From contig JAAESX010000210.1 in the NCBI GenBank assembly GCA_024228935.1, positions 124,001-188,000 on the forward strand: DNA of 64,000 bases. Direction: 5' to 3'. The stretch comes from Pseudomonadota bacterium. Lineage in GTDB: Bacteria; Myxococcota_A; UBA796; CAJQPC01. Both the position numbers and the translations under genes were made by a program. Every line of letters starts with the position of its first letter. Within the stretch, counting starts at the first letter, position 1. The notes beneath the pieces were generated by a model, which saw only the letters and a program-made list of their open reading frames with translations, did no database searches and was not told the origin of the DNA. Of the stretch, positions 7,708-17,200 are shown piece by piece.

Positions 7708-10482
7708 GTGGACAGCCTCCTGACCGGCGCGAACGCCGCCCTTCTCGACTCCCTCTACCAGCAGTGGCTCGACGACCCCGAGAGCGTCGCGTCGGACTGG
7801 GCGTCCCTGTTCGAGGGCCAGGGAGCCCCGAACGGCGGCCGGTACCGCGCTCCCCAGCGCGACGACGCCTCGATCTTCAACCCGCGAAGCCGCAGCCGCA
7901 CGGCCGCGACCGCGACCGATGTGGCCGAGGCCAGCCAGCGCCAGGGGCGGGTCGCCCGTCTGGTCAACGCGTACCGGGTGCGAGGCCACTTCCTGGCCGA
8001 CATCGACCCGCTCCAGCGAGCGGACCGGCTCCGTCACCCCGAGCTGACCCTCGAGTACTGGGGCCTGTCCCAGGACGACCTCGACAAGACCATCCACACC
8101 GGGACGGCCGTCTACGGCGAGCCCGAGGTGTCCACGCTCCGGTCGGTCCTCCAGCGTCTCGAGCGCGTGTATTGCGGCAGCTTCGGCGCCGAGTTCATGA
8201 ACATCGACGACATCGAGCAGAAGATGTGGGTCGCTCGCCGGGTGGAGACGCTCTACGACGACGGGCCGCTGCTGAAGCCCGAGGAGGAGCGCCGCGTCCT
8301 CGAGAAGCTCGCCGACGCCGAGAACTTCGAGCGCCTCATCCACACCCGGTTCCCCGGCACGAAGCGGTTCTCGCTCGAGGGCGGGGAGACGCTCATCCCG
8401 CTGCTCGACGACCTGGTCGAGGACGCCGCCAACTCGGGCGTGCGCGAGATCATCCTGGGGATGGCCCACCGCGGGCGCCTCTCGACGATGGTCAACATCC
8501 TCGGCAAGCCGGCCAACGCGGTCATCGCCGAGTTCCAGGACGTCCAGCAGGACTTCGCCGGCAGCGGCGACGTGAAGTACCACCTGGGGTACAGCCGGGA
8601 CCACCACACGAGCCGCGGCCACCGGATCCACCTGAACCTGGCGTTCAACCCGAGCCACCTCGAGGCCGTCGACCCGGTCGTCCTGGGCCGCGTTCGCGCG
8701 AAGCTCGACCGGTTCCAGTTCGAGGAGGACGAGCCCGACGCCCGCGACCTGTGCATGGGGCTGCTCATCCACGGCGACGCGGCCTTCGCCGGCCAGGGAC
8801 TCGTGGCCGAGGTGCTGCAGCTCTCCGAGCTCGAGGCCCACCAGTCCGGCGGCACGGTGCACCTGGTCGTGAACAACCAGATCGGGTTCACCACGAGCCC
8901 GCGCGACGCCCGCTCGACCCCGTACGCGACCGGAATGGCCCGCATGCTCGGCGTGCCCATCTTCCACGTGAACGGCGAGGACCCCGCGGCCGTCGCTGCG
9001 GTGACCCGGCTCGCGGTCGAGTGGCGCCAGCGGTACCACCGCGACGTCGTCATCGACATGTACTGCTTCCGCAAGTACGGCCACAACGAAGGCGACGAGC
9101 CGAGCTTCACCCAGCCGCTCCTGTACGAGGCCATCCGCAGCCACCCGACCGCCCGCGAGGCCTACAGCCGCCAGCTCATCGAGCGAGGCAGCCTGACCCA
9201 GGACGAGGTCGACGCCATCACGGGCCGCTCGCGCGAGCGCCTGGAGGAGGTCGTCGAGGAGGAGCACGACTCCTACACCGGTGACCTGAAGTCGACGCTG
9301 GGTCGCCTGTGGATGGACTACCGCAAGCCGAACGCGCCCGAGCCGGACACCGGGTACGACCAGGACGCCCTGGTCGAGCTGCTGCACAAGGCCAACACGG
9401 TGCCGCCCGAGCTGAACGCCCATCGCAAGATCGGCCGGCTGATGAAGGCCCGGAAGAAGATCATCGACGGAAAGGCGCCGGTCGACTGGGCCATCGCCGA
9501 GCAGGCCGCCTACGCCACGCTCGCGGTCGGCGGCCTGCGGGTCCGGATCAGCGGTCAGGACAGCGCGCGCGGCACGTTCAGTCATCGCCACGCCGTGCTC
9601 ACCGACATCCTGACGGGCGCTGAGCACACGCCGCTCAACGCGCTGACCGACGACCAGGCACCCTTCGAGGTCTACGACTCGCTGCTGTCCGAGAACGCGG
9701 TCCTGGGCTTCGAGTTCGGGTACTCGCTCGACTACCCTGACGCGCTGGTCGTCTGGGAGGCCCAGTTCGGCGACTTCGCCAACGGCGCCCAGGTGATGAT
9801 CGACCAGTTCATCGTCGCCACCGAGCAGAAGTGGAACCGCTGCTCGGGCCTCGTGATGCTGCTGCCCCACGGGTACGAGGCCCAGGGCCCCGAGCACAGC
9901 TCCGCCCGAATCGAGCGCTACCTGATGCTGTGCGCCGAGGACAACATCATCCTGGCGAACTGCACGACGCCGGCGAACTTCTTCCACCTGCTGCGTCGCC
10001 AGGGGCTGCGGAAGACGCGCAAGCCGCTGGTCGTCTTCACGCCGAAGAGCCTGCTGCGGCACGAGCTGTGCACCTCGACGCTCGAGGAGCTCGCCACCGG
10101 CCGGTTCGTCCGAGTCATCGGCGAGCACCGCCCCGTCGAGGACGTCCGCCGCGTGCTGCTCTGCCAGGGCAAGGTCTACTACGAGCTGTTGGCGGATGCG
10201 CCCGCCGACATCGCGCTCGTGCGGGTCGAGGAGCTGTACCCGTTCCCGGCCGAGCGCATCGCCGAGGAGTGCGCCCGGTACCCCGACGCCGAGGTCGTCT
10301 GGTGCCAGGAAGAGCCTCGCAACATGGGCGTCTGGCCCGTGTACTGCGACTGGCTGCGCGAGCTCCTCCCCAACCGTTCCCTTCATTACATCGGCCGCAA
10401 GCCCGCCGCATCGCCCGCATCCGGATCCTCCGGCCAGGCGAAGCGCGAGCAGGCCGCCCTCATCGCTGAGGCCCTGAAGTAG
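7708..10482 (+). CDS. sucA: 2-oxoglutarate dehydrogenase E1 component
   Basis: A 924-residue thiamine-diphosphate enzyme that decarboxylates 2-oxoglutarate and passes succinyl to the lipoyl group of E2 in the TCA cycle. The N terminus has the E1-specific helix LYQQWLDDPESVASDWASLF. Then come MAHRGRLSTMVNILGKP (substrate/cofactor region), the ThDP-binding stretch GDAAFAGQG followed by NNQIGFTT, and C-terminal EELYPFPAE typical of the third domain. Length matches E. coli SucA (933). Start is GTG at 7708, right before the conserved helix. The next gene, sucB, begins 5 bp after the stop, so E1 and E2 are cotranscribed; the E3 lipoamide dehydrogenase is not in the window. Confidence 0.96.
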   Translation: MDSLLTGANAALLDSLYQQWLDDPESVASDWASLFEGQGAPNGGRYRAPQRDDASIFNPRSRSRTAATATDVAEASQRQGRVARLVNAYRVRGHFLADIDPLQRADRLRHPELTLEYWGLSQDDLDKTIHTGTAVYGEPEVSTLRSVLQRLERVYCGSFGAEFMNIDDIEQKMWVARRVETLYDDGPLLKPEEERRVLEKLADAENFERLIHTRFPGTKRFSLEGGETLIPLLDDLVEDAANSGVREIILGMAHRGRLSTMVNILGKPANAVIAEFQDVQQDFAGSGDVKYHLGYSRDHHTSRGHRIHLNLAFNPSHLEAVDPVVLGRVRAKLDRFQFEEDEPDARDLCMGLLIHGDAAFAGQGLVAEVLQLSELEAHQSGGTVHLVVNNQIGFTTSPRDARSTPYATGMARMLGVPIFHVNGEDPAAVAAVTRLAVEWRQRYHRDVVIDMYCFRKYGHNEGDEPSFTQPLLYEAIRSHPTAREAYSRQLIERGSLTQDEVDAITGRSRERLEEVVEEEHDSYTGDLKSTLGRLWMDYRKPNAPEPDTGYDQDALVELLHKANTVPPELNAHRKIGRLMKARKKIIDGKAPVDWAIAEQAAYATLAVGGLRVRISGQDSARGTFSHRHAVLTDILTGAEHTPLNALTDDQAPFEVYDSLLSENAVLGFEFGYSLDYPDALVVWEAQFGDFANGAQVMIDQFIVATEQKWNRCSGLVMLLPHGYEAQGPEHSSARIERYLMLCAEDNIILANCTTPANFFHLLRRQGLRKTRKPLVVFTPKSLLRHELCTSTLEELATGRFVRVIGEHRPVEDVRRVLLCQGKVYYELLADAPADIALVRVEELYPFPAERIAEECARYPDAEVVWCQEEPRNMGVWPVYCDWLRELLPNRSLHYIGRKPAASPASGSSGQAKREQAALIAEALK

Positions 10483-10487
10483 AGACC

Positions 10488-11657
10488 ATGGTCGAACTGA
10501 AGATCCCCCAGGTCGGCGAGTCCATCGCCACCGTGCTCATCTCGCGCTGGCTCAAGAAGCCGGGTGACGCCGTCGCCGCGGGCGAGCCCGTGCTCGAGAT
10601 CGACTCGGACAAGGCCTCGATGGAGGTGCCCAGCAGCGTCGCCGGTGTCCTTGTCGAGGCCATCGGCGAGGAAGGCGACGAGGTGCCCATCCTGAGCGTC
10701 GTCGCCCGCATCGACGAGACCGCCGAGGTCCCGGCTGCGGCCGAGGCGACCCCCGCGCCCGAGACCGCGACTCCGGGTGCTGCCCCCGCCGGTCCGGCCG
10801 CCCGTGCCGCCGCGCGAGAGGCGGACGTGGACCTGACCGAGGTCAAGGGCTCCGGACCCAAGGGCCGCATCACGCGGGCCGACGTCGAGAAGGCCGCCGA
10901 GCAGACCACGGCCGTCGCCCAGGGCGGTGTGGCTGCGCCGGCTCCGACCCAGGGCACGCTGCCCATCGAGCGCGTCCGGATGACGCCTCTCCGCCGGACC
11001 ATCGCGCGGCGCCTCGTCGAGGCCCAGAACACCGCGGCGATGCTGACGACGTTCAACGAGATCGACATGGGTGCCGTCATGGACACCCGCAAGCGGTACC
11101 AGGACCAGTTCGTCAAGCGCTACGGCATCAAGCTCGGCTTCATGTCGTTCTTCGTGAAGGCGACCATCGAGGCGCTCAAGGAGTACCCCGCGGTCAACTC
11201 CGAGATCGACGGCGACGACGTCCTCTACAAGCGCTTCTACAACATCGGCGTGGCCGTCAGCGGGCCCAAGGGCCTGGTGGTCCCGGTGCTGAAGGACGCC
11301 GACCGGCTGGGCTTCGCCGAGACCGAGCTGGCCATCAAGGAGCTCGCTGTCCGCGCTCGCGACAACAAGCTCCGCATCGGGGACTTCCAGGACGGCACGT
11401 TCACCATCAGCAACGGCGGCGTGTTCGGCTCGCTGATGTCGACGCCGATCCTGAACCCGCCCCAGGTGGGCATCCTCGGCATGCACGCCATCAACCAGCG
11501 TCCGATGGCGTACGAGGGCGGCATCGCCCTGCGCCCGATGATGTACGTCGCGCTGTCCTACGACCACCGCATCATCGACGGCCGCGAGGCGGTCGGGTTC
11601 CTGAAGCGGATCAAGGAGTGCATCGAGGCCCCCGACCGGATCCTGCTCGGGGTCTGA
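10488..11657 (+). CDS. sucB: Dihydrolipoyl succinyltransferase, E2 of 2-oxoglutarate dehydrogenase
   Basis: A 389-residue E2 core protein. Residues about 1-77 form one lipoyl domain with the modified lysine in EIDSDKASMEVPS. A Pro/Ala linker follows, then the peripheral-subunit-binding segment (TEVKGSGPKGRITRADVEKA, about residues 112-135). The last 225 residues are the catalytic acyltransferase domain ending in the active-site motif YDHRIIDGREAVGFL. The single lipoyl domain and the size fit SucB rather than pyruvate dehydrogenase E2. It lies 5 bp behind sucA and its 3' end faces the ThiH-like gene with only 4 bp between the stops. Confidence 0.95.
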   Translation: MVELKIPQVGESIATVLISRWLKKPGDAVAAGEPVLEIDSDKASMEVPSSVAGVLVEAIGEEGDEVPILSVVARIDETAEVPAAAEATPAPETATPGAAPAGPAARAAAREADVDLTEVKGSGPKGRITRADVEKAAEQTTAVAQGGVAAPAPTQGTLPIERVRMTPLRRTIARRLVEAQNTAAMLTTFNEIDMGAVMDTRKRYQDQFVKRYGIKLGFMSFFVKATIEALKEYPAVNSEIDGDDVLYKRFYNIGVAVSGPKGLVVPVLKDADRLGFAETELAIKELAVRARDNKLRIGDFQDGTFTISNGGVFGSLMSTPILNPPQVGILGMHAINQRPMAYEGGIALRPMMYVALSYDHRIIDGREAVGFLKRIKECIEAPDRILLGV

Positions 11658-11661
11658 GGCG

Positions 11662-12693
11662 TCACCCGGCGAAGGCGATCCGGCCGGAGCCCTCGATCGC
11701 CGCGACGATCTCGTCCAGCGAGCGCTCGTCCGTGATGTCGAACTGGGGCGCCCCGGGCTCGCCGTTCGAGTAGCCGCCCGGCACCGTCGAGACGCCGGCG
11801 CTCACCTTGGTGATTCCGAGCGGGAGCAGTCGGTCCCGCAGCGCCGCAGACTCGCGGGTCGTCAGCGTGAGCCCGGCCTGTGGGAACCGGTCGCGCAGGT
11901 AGAGCAGCGCCCGGATGAACGTCTCGTCGTCGACCGACTGCGCGCGGTAGCCGACCGCGGCGTCGGCGCTCTGGACGCGGGGGAGGGAGAACCCGAGCTT
12001 CAGGTCGGGGAAGTCCTCGGTGAGGATCTGGGCGTGAGCGGCCAACGCCGCCAGATCGTGCCAGGCGCTCCCGAGCCCCAGCAGCACGCCCAGCCCGAGC
12101 GCGGGGAAGCCGGCTTCGGCCGCCCGGTGCGGGGCCGACATCCGGTACGTCATGTCCCGCTTGAGGCCGTCCAGGTGCACGGCCTCGTACGTGTCGGGGT
12201 CGTAGGTCTCCTGGTACAGGTGGTACCCACTGGCCCCGGCGTCACGCAGGCGTCTGTACTGGGCGGTCGAGAGCGCGCCCAGGTTCAGGTTCACGCGGCG
12301 GACGCCCGTCCCGGCGAGCAATGCAGCTGCGACCGCAGCGACGTGGTCGACGAACCGGTCGGTGGCGATCTCGCCCGTCACCAGGTCGATGGTCCGGTGT
12401 CCCTGATCGACCAGGTGCTCGGCCTCGCGGACGCAGTCGTCGACGCTCAGGTGACGCCGCAGGATCGACGCCGTGCGACGGAACCCGCAATACGCGCACT
12501 CGTTGGCGCAGGCGCTGCTGACGTACAGCGGCGCGAACACGACCACCCGCTTGACCGGAGGCGCCGCGAGGGCGTCTGAGAGCAGCTCGTCCAGCGGGCG
12601 GGCGGCCCAGCTCTCGACGTCGTCGATGCGTCGGGCCGCCTCGGTTGCGAGTCGCGGCCAGGGAGGCGTCGGGGCGCGGGTCGGTGCCGTCAT
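11662..12693 (-). CDS. thiH: ThiH-like radical SAM enzyme (2-iminoacetate synthase family)
   Basis: A 343-residue radical S-adenosylmethionine protein. The 4Fe-4S/SAM motif is the Cx3Cx2C in CANECAYCGF near residue 50. Typical ThiH/HydG features follow: LNLGALSTAQYRRLRDAG, YHLYQETYDPDTYE, and the C-terminal KVSAGVSTVPGGYS and QFDITDERSLDEIV. ThiH cleaves tyrosine to give dehydroglycine for the thiamine thiazole; HydG uses the same chemistry for hydrogenase maturation but carries an extra C-terminal cluster domain, which is absent here. No other thiamine or hydrogenase gene is nearby, so the pathway remains an inference. The ATG at 12693 is chosen; a GTG at 12744 would add 17 Pro/Arg-rich residues. 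Confidence 0.8.
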   Translation of the reverse strand: MTAPTRAPTPPWPRLATEAARRIDDVESWAARPLDELLSDALAAPPVKRVVVFAPLYVSSACANECAYCGFRRTASILRRHLSVDDCVREAEHLVDQGHRTIDLVTGEIATDRFVDHVAAVAAALLAGTGVRRVNLNLGALSTAQYRRLRDAGASGYHLYQETYDPDTYEAVHLDGLKRDMTYRMSAPHRAAEAGFPALGLGVLLGLGSAWHDLAALAAHAQILTEDFPDLKLGFSLPRVQSADAAVGYRAQSVDDETFIRALLYLRDRFPQAGLTLTTRESAALRDRLLPLGITKVSAGVSTVPGGYSNGEPGAPQFDITDERSLDEIVAAIEGSGRIAFAG

Positions 12694-12823
12694 TCCGTGC
12701 GTGTACCGCTGTGGGACACCACGCGGCAACGGGCCAATCGGCACAGATCATGTGTGCCGTCACACACTCCCGGGTCCTGAAATGACCCAGTTTCAAGGCA
12801 TGGATCCGGCAAGTGTCGGCCAT

Positions 12824-12829
12824 TAATCT
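12824..12829 (+). promoter_or_regulatory. Putative -10 element of the halogenase-like gene
   Basis: TAATCT lies 22 nt before the ATG at 12852, with a GGAGG ribosome-binding site (12842-12846) between them. The same hexamer-to-start distance of 22 nt is seen at 59018, 48655 and 43370. Confidence 0.4.
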
Positions 12830-12851
12830 GGGCCATCGTTCGGAGGTACCC

Positions 12852-14099
12852 ATGAACGCCAGTCCTGACCACGTCGACGTCCTCATCATCGGAGCCGGCC
12901 CTGCCGGCGTCGCAGCCGCAGCCGTGCTGCACCAGAAGGGGCACGACGTCCTGGTCGTCGAGAAGTCGACCTTCCCGCGCTTCGTCATCGGCGAGAGCCT
13001 GTTGCCGCACTCGATGGACCTGCTCGAGGCCGCCGGGCTGCTCAAGGCCGCCGAGGCCCGCGGCTACCTGAAGAAGTACGGCGCGGCGTTCCTGCGCGAC
13101 GACGAGCTCGCCGAGTTCGACTTCTCCGAGCAGCACACCGAGGGCTGGGCCTGGACCTGGCAGGTGCCGCGCGACGACTTCGACCTCGTCCTCGTGAACG
13201 CTGCCCAGGAGATGGGCGTGCCCGTCCAGTTCCGCCACGAGGTCACGGCGTACGAGCCCGGCGACGAGCTGAGCGCGGTCACCATCCGTGACGAGGAGGG
13301 CGCCGAGCGCACCGTCCACGCTCGCTTCGTCGTCGATGCCAGCGGCTACGGCCGCGTGCTCCCCCGTCTGCTCGAGCTCGACCGTCCCTCGACGCTCCCC
13401 CTCCGCCACAGCCTGTTCGACTGGTTCGAGGGCGATGTCCGCGAGGAGGGCACGCTCGAGGGTCGCACCTGGGTCTGCATGCACCCCGCCGGCGAGACCT
13501 GGATCTGGGTCATTCCCTTCTCCAACGGCCGCACCTCCATCGGCGTGGTCGCCACCCCGGAGTTCCTGGCGAAGTACCCCGAGGACCCGCGTGAGCGGCT
13601 GCTCGCCATCTGCGCCGAGGAGCCCAACGTCGCGCGTCGCCTCGCCAACGCGAAGCTGGCCATGGAGCCTGTCAACATCGCTGGCTACTCGACCTCGGTC
13701 ACGGCGCTGCACGGCAAGGGCTGGGTCCTGGTCGGCAACTCCGGCGAGTTCCTCGACCCGGTCTTCTCGGCCGGAGTGACGGTCGCGCTCGAGTCGTCGG
13801 TCCTGGCGGCCGGACTCGTTCACGAGCAGCTCAGCGGCACGGACGTCGACTGGGACGCGCAGTACGCCCAGCCGCTCTCGTCGGCCATCGCCGTCTACCG
13901 CAGCTTCATCGACGGCTGGTACAGCGGAGACCTGCCGGAGATCTTCTTCAACGAGCGGCAGGAGCCCGAGGTGAAGGCGCAGATCTGCTCGGTCCTGGCT
14001 GGCTATCTGCTGGACGCCACGAACCCGTTCGTCGCCCAGCACAAGCGCAAGGTCCCGGTCCTGGCGAAGGTCCTGCGAGGCCTGCGCGAGCAGGCCTAG
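12852..14099 (+). CDS. FAD-dependent oxidoreductase of the flavin-halogenase type
   Basis: A 415-residue flavoprotein. The N-terminal Rossmann motif is VLIIGAGPAGVAA (G14, G16, G19). FPRFVIGESLLP follows at about residue 45, a signature of flavin-dependent halogenases, and W217-I-W-V-I-P222 matches their WxWxIP motif, which keeps FAD from acting as a monooxygenase. GNSGEFLDPVFSAGV corresponds to the second FAD-contact region. Length is shorter than tryptophan halogenases (about 530) and closer to CndH/CmlS-like variants and to geranylgeranyl-reductase relatives, so halogenation is plausible but unproven. Start 12852 is supported by GGAGG 5 nt upstream; an in-frame GTG at 12813 is rejected because it lacks one. 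It stands alone, without a recognisable biosynthetic cluster. Confidence 0.75.
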   Translation: MNASPDHVDVLIIGAGPAGVAAAAVLHQKGHDVLVVEKSTFPRFVIGESLLPHSMDLLEAAGLLKAAEARGYLKKYGAAFLRDDELAEFDFSEQHTEGWAWTWQVPRDDFDLVLVNAAQEMGVPVQFRHEVTAYEPGDELSAVTIRDEEGAERTVHARFVVDASGYGRVLPRLLELDRPSTLPLRHSLFDWFEGDVREEGTLEGRTWVCMHPAGETWIWVIPFSNGRTSIGVVATPEFLAKYPEDPRERLLAICAEEPNVARRLANAKLAMEPVNIAGYSTSVTALHGKGWVLVGNSGEFLDPVFSAGVTVALESSVLAAGLVHEQLSGTDVDWDAQYAQPLSSAIAVYRSFIDGWYSGDLPEIFFNERQEPEVKAQICSVLAGYLLDATNPFVAQHKRKVPVLAKVLRGLREQA

Positions 14100-14143
14100 C
14101 CGAGGGAGACGCGATCCCGCTTGTGAGGCTGCTTCCAGCGGCC

Positions 14144-14149
14144 TAAACT
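14144..14149 (+). promoter_or_regulatory. Putative -10 element upstream of the annexin-calpain gene
   Basis: TAAACT fits the TAnnnT pattern seen before other genes here and lies in the only intergenic gap before the annexin-calpain gene. If used, it gives a leader of about 70 nt to the ATG at 14226. Confidence 0.3.
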
Positions 14150-14225
14150 ACGCCTGCCGACCATGCGCCGCCGGCAGGCGAGTCCGGGTCGCAGGACGGC
14201 GACCTCTCGTGACATCGGAGATCGC

Positions 14226-17200
14226 ATGGGCAAGGGCAGGACCTCGCGTCCCCGCAGTACGTCGACTGGCGGCTCGGGTGACAGCGGAAGCTGCGGCCAG
14301 GACTATGTCCCCCTCGGGGCTGGCCAGAAGATGGGCCAGGGCGCTGCAGCGGACGCCCAGAAGGGCATCGGGAACACCGCCGTCAAGGGCATGATCGCCC
14401 AGGAAGGGCAGGGCGTCACCCAAGGCGCCCAGTCCACGACCGTGGCGGTCGACGAGCAGGGGATGCCGCCGAGCTTCGACCCCGTCGCCAAGGCCGAGGC
14501 GCTGCACTCCGCCATGGACGGGTGGGGGACCGACGAGCGCGAGATCCTGGACGTGCTCTACACCGGCCGGGCCGACATGGTGAAGGCCATCGAGCGCGAG
14601 TACAACAAGCGCTACGACCCGTCGCTCTCTCGCGCGATCCAGTCCGAGCTGTCGGGCGACACCGCCACCAAGGCGCTGCGGCTCCTGGCCAAGGGCGACC
14701 TGTCGCTGGCCGAGAAGATCCTCGAGGGGGCCAGCGGCTGGGGCACGGACGAGGACAAGATCTTCAACGCGCTCGAGCGGGCGGACGCGGCGGATCTGGC
14801 CGAGGCCAAGGCCAACAAGAAGGTGATGGGCGTCCTGCAGTCCGAGCTGGGCGGCGAGGATCTGGCGCTCGCGATGGCCTACCTCAACGGCAAGGGCCAG
14901 CTCGCGGCCCAGCTGCGTCGCGCGGTCGATGGCTGGGGGACGGACGAAGAGACGATCTTCCGGGTCCTCCAGGACGCCTCCGCCGAGGAGCGGAACTTCG
15001 TCCTGTCGCAGCCGAAGCTCATGAACCACCTGAAGAGCGATCTGGACGCCAGCAGCTGGCAGCGCGCCAGCCGCATGCTCCGGGGACAGCTCGACAACGT
15101 CGACCGCCTCGAGATCGCGATGGCGGGCTGGGGCACCGACGAGGTCGGCCTCCACGCCGCGCTCGCCGCGCTGACGGCCGACGAGTACGCGCGCCTCTCA
15201 CCGGACTTCTCGAGCCGCGTCGAGTCGGAGCTCAGCGGCCGGGACCAGGAGCTCGCGCTCGAGGCCATCCACCAGAAGCGCCTGCAGTACGACGCCGAGT
15301 ACAAGGCCACCTACATGGCCGCCCAGGGCGACAAGCTCAAGGAAGACGGCGCCACCGCGTTGATGGCCCAGGAGGGCGAGGGCACCTCGGCCGTGGCCAA
15401 GCTCATCGCTGCCACCAAGGGCATGGGCACCGACGACAAGACCATCTGGGACGTCATCGCCAAGCTGCGCGCCTCCGAGCGCGAGTTCATCGCGAAGCAC
15501 AACCCGGACGGCGTGTTGGACGCACTCCGCAGTGACCTGTCCGACAGCGACTACTCGCGGGTGATGGACTCGCTCGGCGCGGGTGGCTCCAGCGCCGTCG
15601 CGCTGCTCCGGAAGTCGGTCGACGGCTGGGGCACGGACGAGGGCCTGATGTACCTGGGGCTCGAGCGCGTCGTCGCCGAGCAGACCGGGCTCGAGGTCCT
15701 GGCGGACACCGGGATCATGGACGCGCTGCGCAAGGACCTGTCCAGCAAGCGGTACTCCATCGCGGTCGGCGTCCTGAACACGAACTACTTCGGTCCGGTC
15801 GCTCGGCTGCGCTGGGCCACCACGGGCGCTGGCACGGACGAGGACCTGGTCTTCTCGCTGTGCAAGCAGTACGCCGGCGACTTCGGCTCGGGCGGCCAGG
15901 TCCACGCGGACATCGAGGCCATCCTCGAGGAGGAGCTGTCGACCCGGGACTACTGGGCGGCCATGGACTCGATCCGCGGCGAGCCGACCACCGAGGCCGA
16001 GCGGCTCGAGCGCAGCAAGGAGCTCCTCGAGCGGGAACGCGGCGGCATCTCCACCACGCTGATGGACAGCTTCTCGCACTCAGGCGAGAACGCCGACGAC
16101 GCCTGGCGCGAGTACCAGGCCAGCTACAACCAGTCCGTCGAGGACGGGGAGATCTCCCAGGAGGAGCTCCAGGGGCTGCGCCAGGACGAAGAGTTCTCCA
16201 AGCGCATGACCGCCGAGTACGCCTCGGCGAAGGCCTCGGTCGCCCAGTGGGCCACCCAGATCGCCGTCGCCATCGTCGGCATCGCGGCCACCATCCTCAC
16301 CGCCGGAGCGGCCGGCCCGTTCGTCGCGGGACTGGCTGCGAGCCTGGGCGGAAACGTCGCGGTCATGGCCGAGGCGATGGTGCTCGCCGCCGCGCTCAAG
16401 GTCGGCCTCAACAAGGCCATCCAGGGCGAAGGCTACGACTTGACCTCGGCCCAGACCCTGATCGACGCGGCCAGCGGTGCCGTGGAGATCGGCATGAACT
16501 TCGTCGGCGGCGCGATGGCCCAGAAGCTGGTCGCGGGCGTCGGCAAGATGGGCTGGGCCAGCCAGATCGGACCCACGGTCGAAAAGGTCTTCGGCGGCGC
16601 GGGCAAGCGCATCCTCAGCGCGGGGTTCAGCTCGGGTGTCGACGGCGGCATCGGCGGTATGGGCGAGGGCCTGTTCCTGGGCCTCGTCGACAGCAAGACC
16701 TGGGGCGGCGACATCGAGGACGCCTTCGGCAACATCGGCACGCACACGATGATGAACACGGCCATGTCGGCGGGCTCCGGCTTCGTCGTCGGTGCTGGCG
16801 TACAGTCCATCGCCGAGGTCTTCGGGCCGATGCTCCGCGGCAAGGTCCCCGACGAGGAGGGCGTCGACGGCGGCCGCCACGAGTACCCGGAAGGCGACGA
16901 CCTGGACGCGCCCGCGCCCGAGCCGAAGCAGAAGGCTTTCCAGGACGACGACACGCTTCCGAAGATCAAGGAGGACCACGCCAGCTCGACCTCGTACAAG
17001 GACGTCGAGGGCGGGACCCCCTTCGTCAAGGGCGCGAGCGACGACGTCGACATCAGCCCCCACGACGTGAAGCAGGGGTCGCTCGGCGACTGCTACTTCA
17101 TGGCCGGCATGGCGGCGACCGCGCGGGCCAACGCCGAGGACATCCGACACCTGATCAAGGACAACGGCGACGGCACGTTCGACGTCACGCTGTGGCTCCG

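Noticed and set aside
7333..10386. A 1017-codon open frame on the minus strand covering the sucA gene
   Set aside because: Only its last 104 codons (frataxin) are protein-like; the rest is the antisense shadow of sucA, a common artefact in very GC-rich DNA.
12813..12851. Upstream GTG start for the halogenase-like gene
   Set aside because: It lacks a ribosome-binding site, while the ATG at 12852 has GGAGG 5 nt upstream and starts right before the FAD-binding strand.
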